Of a stretch of 64,000 nucleotides of DNA, positions 61,755 to 64,000 are shown in pieces. Position 1 is the stretch's first letter, and the number at the start of each line of letters is the position of its first letter. The notes beneath the pieces are model-generated. The model made no database searches. It worked only from the letters and a program-made list of their open reading frames with translations, and was not told the DNA's origin. The position numbers were made by a program, and so were the translations under genes. The stretch is from Sphingobium naphthae. GTDB lineage: Bacteria; Pseudomonadota; Alphaproteobacteria; Sphingomonadales; Sphingomonadaceae. Location: the NCBI RefSeq assembly GCF_020782235.1, contig NZ_JAJGNO010000003.1, positions 186,001 to 250,000 on the forward strand. The letters are read 5' to 3'.

Positions 61755-62645
61755 ATGCTGAAAAAGACCATCGCCTTGGGATTCGCCAGCCTCCTGCTGG
61801 CAAGCCCGGCATGGGCAGCGCCGGACTGGTCGGCTGTCGACCGGGCGATAGGACGAGCGGGGGCCGAACAGCCGGGGGGCGTTCACCGCTACAGCTTCCC
61901 GCGTTCGGACCTGAGCGTCACGCTGGATGGGGTGACGATCAAGCCCTCCCTCGCGCTCGGCTCTTGGGCGGCGTTTCAGCCGATGGGCGACGAGGCGATG
62001 GTGATGGGCGATCTCGTGCTGACCCACGACGAGGTGAACCCCGTTTTGAGCCGCCTGCTCGCAAGCGGTTTTACGATCACCGCGCTCCACAATCACCTGC
62101 TCCGCTCTTCGCCTGCGACCATGTACATGCACATTGCCGGCCACGGCGACCCGGTGAAGCTCGCGGCCGCGCTCCGGCAAGCGCTATCAGCCAGTCGGAC
62201 CCCGCTCGCCGCGCCGCAATCGCCTTCGGCCAGCGCAGCCGCATCGCGGCTCGACCTCGATGTGGCCGCGCTCAACCGGTTGATGGGCGGTGAGGGCAAG
62301 ACGGCCGGTGGCATCCTCCAATACAGCTTTCCGCGCGCCGAGCGGCTGATGGACGGCGATATGGAGACTCCGCCGACGATGGGCACGGCGACCGCGATCA
62401 ACTTTCAGCCAACCGGGGACGGCCGAGCCGCCATCACCGGCGATTTCGTACTTGTCGCAAACGAGGTCGATCCGGTCCTGCGCGTGCTGCGGACGAACGG
62501 GATCGAGGTCACGGCGCTGCATAATCATATGCTAAACGACGAGCCGCGGCTGTTCTTCATGCACTTCTGGGCCAACGACGACGCAGCCAAGCTCGCCCGT
62601 GGGCTGCGCGCGGCGCTCGACAGGATGAACAATCAGAGGAGTTGA
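61755..62645 (+). CDS. Periplasmic double-DUF1259 protein (LppY/LpqO family)
   Basis: A 296-residue exported protein (signal peptide MLKKTIALGFASLLLASPAWA). It contains two DUF1259 repeats: residues about 25-145 and 165-290. Each has RYSFPR/QYSFPR, an FQP(M/T)GD segment, a V-x-x-DEVNPVL / NEVDPVLRVL motif and ITALHNHLL...MYMHIAG / VTALHNHML...FFMHFWA. The paired His and the repeated HNH suggest metal binding (inference). AAGGA precedes ATG 61755. The family often accompanies metal and chromate genes. Confidence 0.85.
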   Translation: MLKKTIALGFASLLLASPAWAAPDWSAVDRAIGRAGAEQPGGVHRYSFPRSDLSVTLDGVTIKPSLALGSWAAFQPMGDEAMVMGDLVLTHDEVNPVLSRLLASGFTITALHNHLLRSSPATMYMHIAGHGDPVKLAAALRQALSASRTPLAAPQSPSASAAASRLDLDVAALNRLMGGEGKTAGGILQYSFPRAERLMDGDMETPPTMGTATAINFQPTGDGRAAITGDFVLVANEVDPVLRVLRTNGIEVTALHNHMLNDEPRLFFMHFWANDDAAKLARGLRAALDRMNNQRS

Positions 62646-62722
62646 ACTCGGACGACGGCTCATTGGGCCGTAACCGCCGCCCGCCCGACCCCACGGCCCT
62701 TATGCAGGAAGTGGAATGGAAC

Positions 62723-63046
62723 ATGGCTAGCAAACGAACTCTCACTGTTGTCGCAGGCGTGGGCGCGGCCGCGCTGGCGATCGCGGGCGTGGCGATCGCG
62801 CAAAACCACGAGGCGAACGAAAACCGGATAATCGGCAAGCACAGCGAACGAGACATCCCGCTTGCTCAGGTGCCCGAGGCCGCGATGAACGCGGCACGCG
62901 CGCAACTCGCGTCAATAAGCAAAGCGGAGCAAGTCACCCGAAAGGCGGACGGAAGCACGCTCTATGAAATCAAGGGCAAGAACAGCGACGGAAAGACGAT
63001 CGAACTGTTCGTCACGCCCGAAGGCCAGGTGCTCGGCCGCGAATGA
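62723..63046 (+). CDS. Small exported PepSY-like protein
   Basis: A 107-residue protein. A hydrophobic N-terminus (TLTVVAGVGAAALAIAGVAIA) is a signal peptide or anchor. The rest (IPLAQVPEAAMNAARAQLASISKAEQVTRKADGSTLYEIKGKNSDGKTIELFVTPEGQVL, seen as segments) has the PepSY-like pattern of helix, YEIKG and DGKTIEL. These are periplasmic ligand-binding or inhibitor domains. It starts 77 bases after the DUF1259 gene; ATG 62723 is preferred over an upstream 27-residue extension. Confidence 0.7.
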   Translation: MASKRTLTVVAGVGAAALAIAGVAIAQNHEANENRIIGKHSERDIPLAQVPEAAMNAARAQLASISKAEQVTRKADGSTLYEIKGKNSDGKTIELFVTPEGQVLGRE

Positions 63047-63121
63047 TGGATCAGCACGGGGCGCCGGCCGTCGAGGGCCGTGCGCCCCTTCCGAAATGAT
63101 ACTGCGGAATAGGAGACGAAA

Positions 63122-63448
63122 ATGCGGCCAAGGCGATGGATATTGTTATGCGCCGCTTTGGCCGCCCTGCCTGATAGTGCGATCGGCCAAACCGAACCCG
63201 CGTCGGCGACGGGCTCGGCGTTGTTCGTAAGCTGTCAAGCGAATGAGCCGCGATGCGGCGCTTACCTCCAAGGCGTGCTCGACATGATGATCGTCGCGCG
63301 AAAAGCGGAATGCCGCGCTCCACGCTATGACCGATCGGCGCTGCGCGCGGCATATTTACGCTGGGCGGAGCAGAATAGCTATTTTATGAGTGTTCATATG
63401 GTGGCCGGAGCTGAACGCTCGTTAGCGAAGGCTTGGCCATGTCAGTAG
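63122..63448 (+). CDS. Rap1a/Tai-like small secreted protein
   Basis: A 108-residue protein with a signal peptide (WILLCAALAALPDSAIG). The mature part has four Cys in the pattern LFVSCQANEPRCGAYLQGVLDMM, KAECRAPRYD and AKAWPC, with YLRWAEQN between, which corresponds to the Rap1a/Tai family, some members of which neutralise type VI amidase effectors. AGGAG precedes ATG 63122. No effector gene is in the element, so its job here is open. It ends the rightward cargo operon. Confidence 0.65.
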   Translation: MRPRRWILLCAALAALPDSAIGQTEPASATGSALFVSCQANEPRCGAYLQGVLDMMIVARKAECRAPRYDRSALRAAYLRWAEQNSYFMSVHMVAGAERSLAKAWPCQ

Positions 63449-63467
63449 CATCGTACCCCGCGGCGTA

Positions 63468-63529
63468 GCCTGCCCGGCGGCTGCCTTTGAGGGCAGGCGG
63501 AGCGTCCGCCTGGCGGTGAATTCCGCCAG
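63468..63529 (+). terminator. Tandem hairpins after the rightward cargo
   Basis: GCCTGCC (63468-63474) pairs with GGCAGGC (63492-63498), and CTGGCGG (63510-63516) with CCGCCAG (63523-63529). No T-run follows. They may stop transcripts before the right inverted repeat or be remnants of a recombination site. The rest of 63449-63572 shows nothing else I can name. Confidence 0.4.
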
Positions 63530-63572
63530 CTCAACGATTCCATGTCGCGCCTCAAGCTCGCTAATTAGCCGA

Positions 63573-63628
63573 TGTTCGCATTATGTCTGCCAAATCGTTG
63601 TCTGGCGCACAAACCTTGAGGTGACGCC
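63573..63628. repeat. Right terminal inverted repeat
   Basis: Read on the minus strand from 63628 it is identical to the left end for 40 bases, differs at positions 41 and 51 and continues to match to base 56. Confidence 0.95.
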
Positions 63629-63633
63629 TCCAT
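63629..63633. repeat. Target-site duplication, right copy (TCCAT)
   Basis: Matches 53472-53476 exactly and belongs to the photolyase reading frame (ATG-GA on the minus strand). Confidence 0.95.
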
Positions 63634-63735
63634 CATCAGGACGATGCTGTCCTTCTTGTCCGCAGCGCGCAGGGCGGCGATGTCGGGCGTCAGCTGGTCG
63701 CCCAGGACGGGAATGAGCAAAGGGCCGTCGGTCAT
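63629..63735 (-). pseudogene. Photolyase N-terminal fragment (first 34-36 codons)
   Basis: From ATG 63735 the minus strand reads TDGPLLIPVLGDQLTPDIAAL and on to DSIVLMM-E before the transposon. The LGDQL segment is the characteristic N-terminal motif of the photolyase-related family. Joining codon 34 to the ATGGAG of 53476 restores MEVADETTYVKHH in frame for a 512-residue protein, the normal family length. The start codon lies inside the hairpin at 63720-63760. Confidence 0.92.
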
Positions 63736-63760
63736 TCGGATGGAATGAGCGACGGCCCTT
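63720..63760 (-). terminator. Terminator-like hairpin covering the photolyase start
   Basis: AAGGGCCGTCG (63720-63730) pairs with CGACGGCCCTT (63750-63760), and inside it TCATTC (63732-63737) pairs with GAATGA (63743-63748), giving 17 bp with one mismatch. On the minus strand it ends with TTTGC. It lies 44 bases after the leftward gene at 63804 and probably ends that transcript, but it also contains the photolyase ATG (63733-63735). Confidence 0.55.
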
Positions 63761-63803
63761 CAATATCCCTGCCTGCCCCATGGGGCATGTGCCTGCGCGT
63801 TGC

Positions 63804-64000
63804 TCAGCGGCCGCGCGGCGGACCCTTTCGCCCGCCCTTGAACGGGCGAGGCGCATAGCCGCCGGGGCGAGGGCCCCGGTCATTGCTGCGCGGTCCGCGA
63901 TCATTGGGGCGTCCGCCCGCGCGCTTGTGCTCGCGCGCCTGATCGCGGGGTGCGCCCTCGACCATTTCGAACGCCACATCCGCGCCTTCGTCATTGGCTT
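63804..64000 (-). CDS. C-terminus of a basic, Arg/Gly-rich-tailed protein (partial)
   Basis: The last 64 residues of a gene that continues past the window, ending at TGA 63804-63806. They read ANDEGADVAFEMVEGAPRD and then a basic tail with repeated RPNDRGPRSNDRGPRPGG and PFKGGRKGPPRGR. Such RG-rich tails are common in RNA helicases, pseudouridine synthases and other RNA-binding proteins; the visible part does not allow a choice. Confidence 0.6.
   Translation of the reverse strand, partial: ANDEGADVAFEMVEGAPRDQAREHKRAGGRPNDRGPRSNDRGPRPGGYAPRPFKGGRKGPPRGR

Larger units (their letters stand above)
53477..63628. mobile_element. Complete Tn3-family transposon with chromate-resistance cargo (10,152 bp)
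   Basis: The element is bounded by inverted repeats identical over 40 bases and flanked by the 5-bp duplication TCCAT. It encodes a Tn3-type transposase (leftward), a serine resolvase (rightward) with a res-like region between, a leftward chrB-chrA-chrC block with an ATP-grasp gene, and a rightward block of DUF1259, PepSY-like and Rap1a/Tai-like genes. It splits a photolyase gene in frame. The intact ends, single duplication and complete transposition genes indicate a recent simple insertion. Gene content recalls TnOtChr of Ochrobactrum (chrBACF), but chrF is not seen. Confidence 0.95.

Noticed and set aside
63838..63860. Possible third copy of the lysC-type hairpin (CCCGCCCTTGAACGGGC)
   Set aside because: It lies inside the coding sequence of the Arg/Gly-rich tail, lacks a T-run and matches only partly.
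1..64000. CRISPR arrays, rRNA, tRNA, prophage
   Set aside because: No regularly spaced repeats, rRNA signatures, complete tRNA cloverleaf or phage structural genes were seen.

Overview
The window reads as high-GC chromosomal DNA of an alphaproteobacterium of the order Sphingomonadales, probably Sphingobium-like. This is inferred from the outer-membrane proteins (a large TonB-dependent receptor with an OAR-like plug, a TorF-type porin), a Sphingomonas-type Thr-nucleophile alkaline phosphatase, CarD, the rplU-rpmA / obgE-proB block and many small sphingomonad-type hypotheticals. Almost all DNA is coding, genes are tightly packed with 1-4 nt overlaps, and no rRNA, tRNA or CRISPR was found.

Layout. 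1-5.5 kb: end of a FAD oxidoreductase, ubiG, lysC, a nitronate-monooxygenase-like flavoprotein and a proline-rich lipoprotein. 5.5-10.2 kb: two HxlR regulators around an SDR enzyme and sugE/gdx. The sugE/gdx gene has a structured leader with an ACGG-capped hairpin next to a hairpin that covers its ribosome-binding site. A DUF1428-VOC-VOC-SRPBCC operon follows. 10.2-16.6 kb: MscS channel, oligogalacturonate-lyase-like protein, TonB receptor, CorA. 16.8-23.8 kb: DEDDh exonuclease, an orphan response regulator, beta-carbonic anhydrase with a SulP transporter, TorF porin, and an OmpR-type two-component pair. 23.8-36.4 kb: alkaline phosphatase, DsbD-like protein, TlyA, an RND efflux pair, TspO, UbiK, YbjN, ProC, CarD. 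36.7-45 kb: FdxA, CcmAB with a zinicin-like peptidase, PhhB, a patatin, RadA, CvpA. 45-51.9 kb: epimerase, ProB, ObgE, then a TetR / metal-hydrolase / GNAT insertion (the hydrolase is frameshifted), then GNAT, RpmA and RplU.

The main feature is at 53477-63628: a complete 10,152-bp Tn3-family transposon. It has 40-bp perfect (about 56-bp imperfect) terminal inverted repeats and a 5-bp TCCAT target duplication. It carries divergent tnpA and tnpR with a res-like region between them, and chromate-resistance cargo. A leftward block chrB-chrA-chrC plus an ATP-grasp gene is read away from a rightward block of a double-DUF1259 protein, a PepSY-like protein and a Rap1a/Tai-like small protein.

The transposon sits inside a cryptochrome/FeS-type photolyase gene. 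The first 34-36 codons are left at 63735-63629 and the remaining 478 codons at 53476-52040. Removing the element and one TSD copy restores a 512-codon reading frame. The strain would thus have gained a chromate/oxidative-stress module at the cost of a DNA-repair photolyase (inference).
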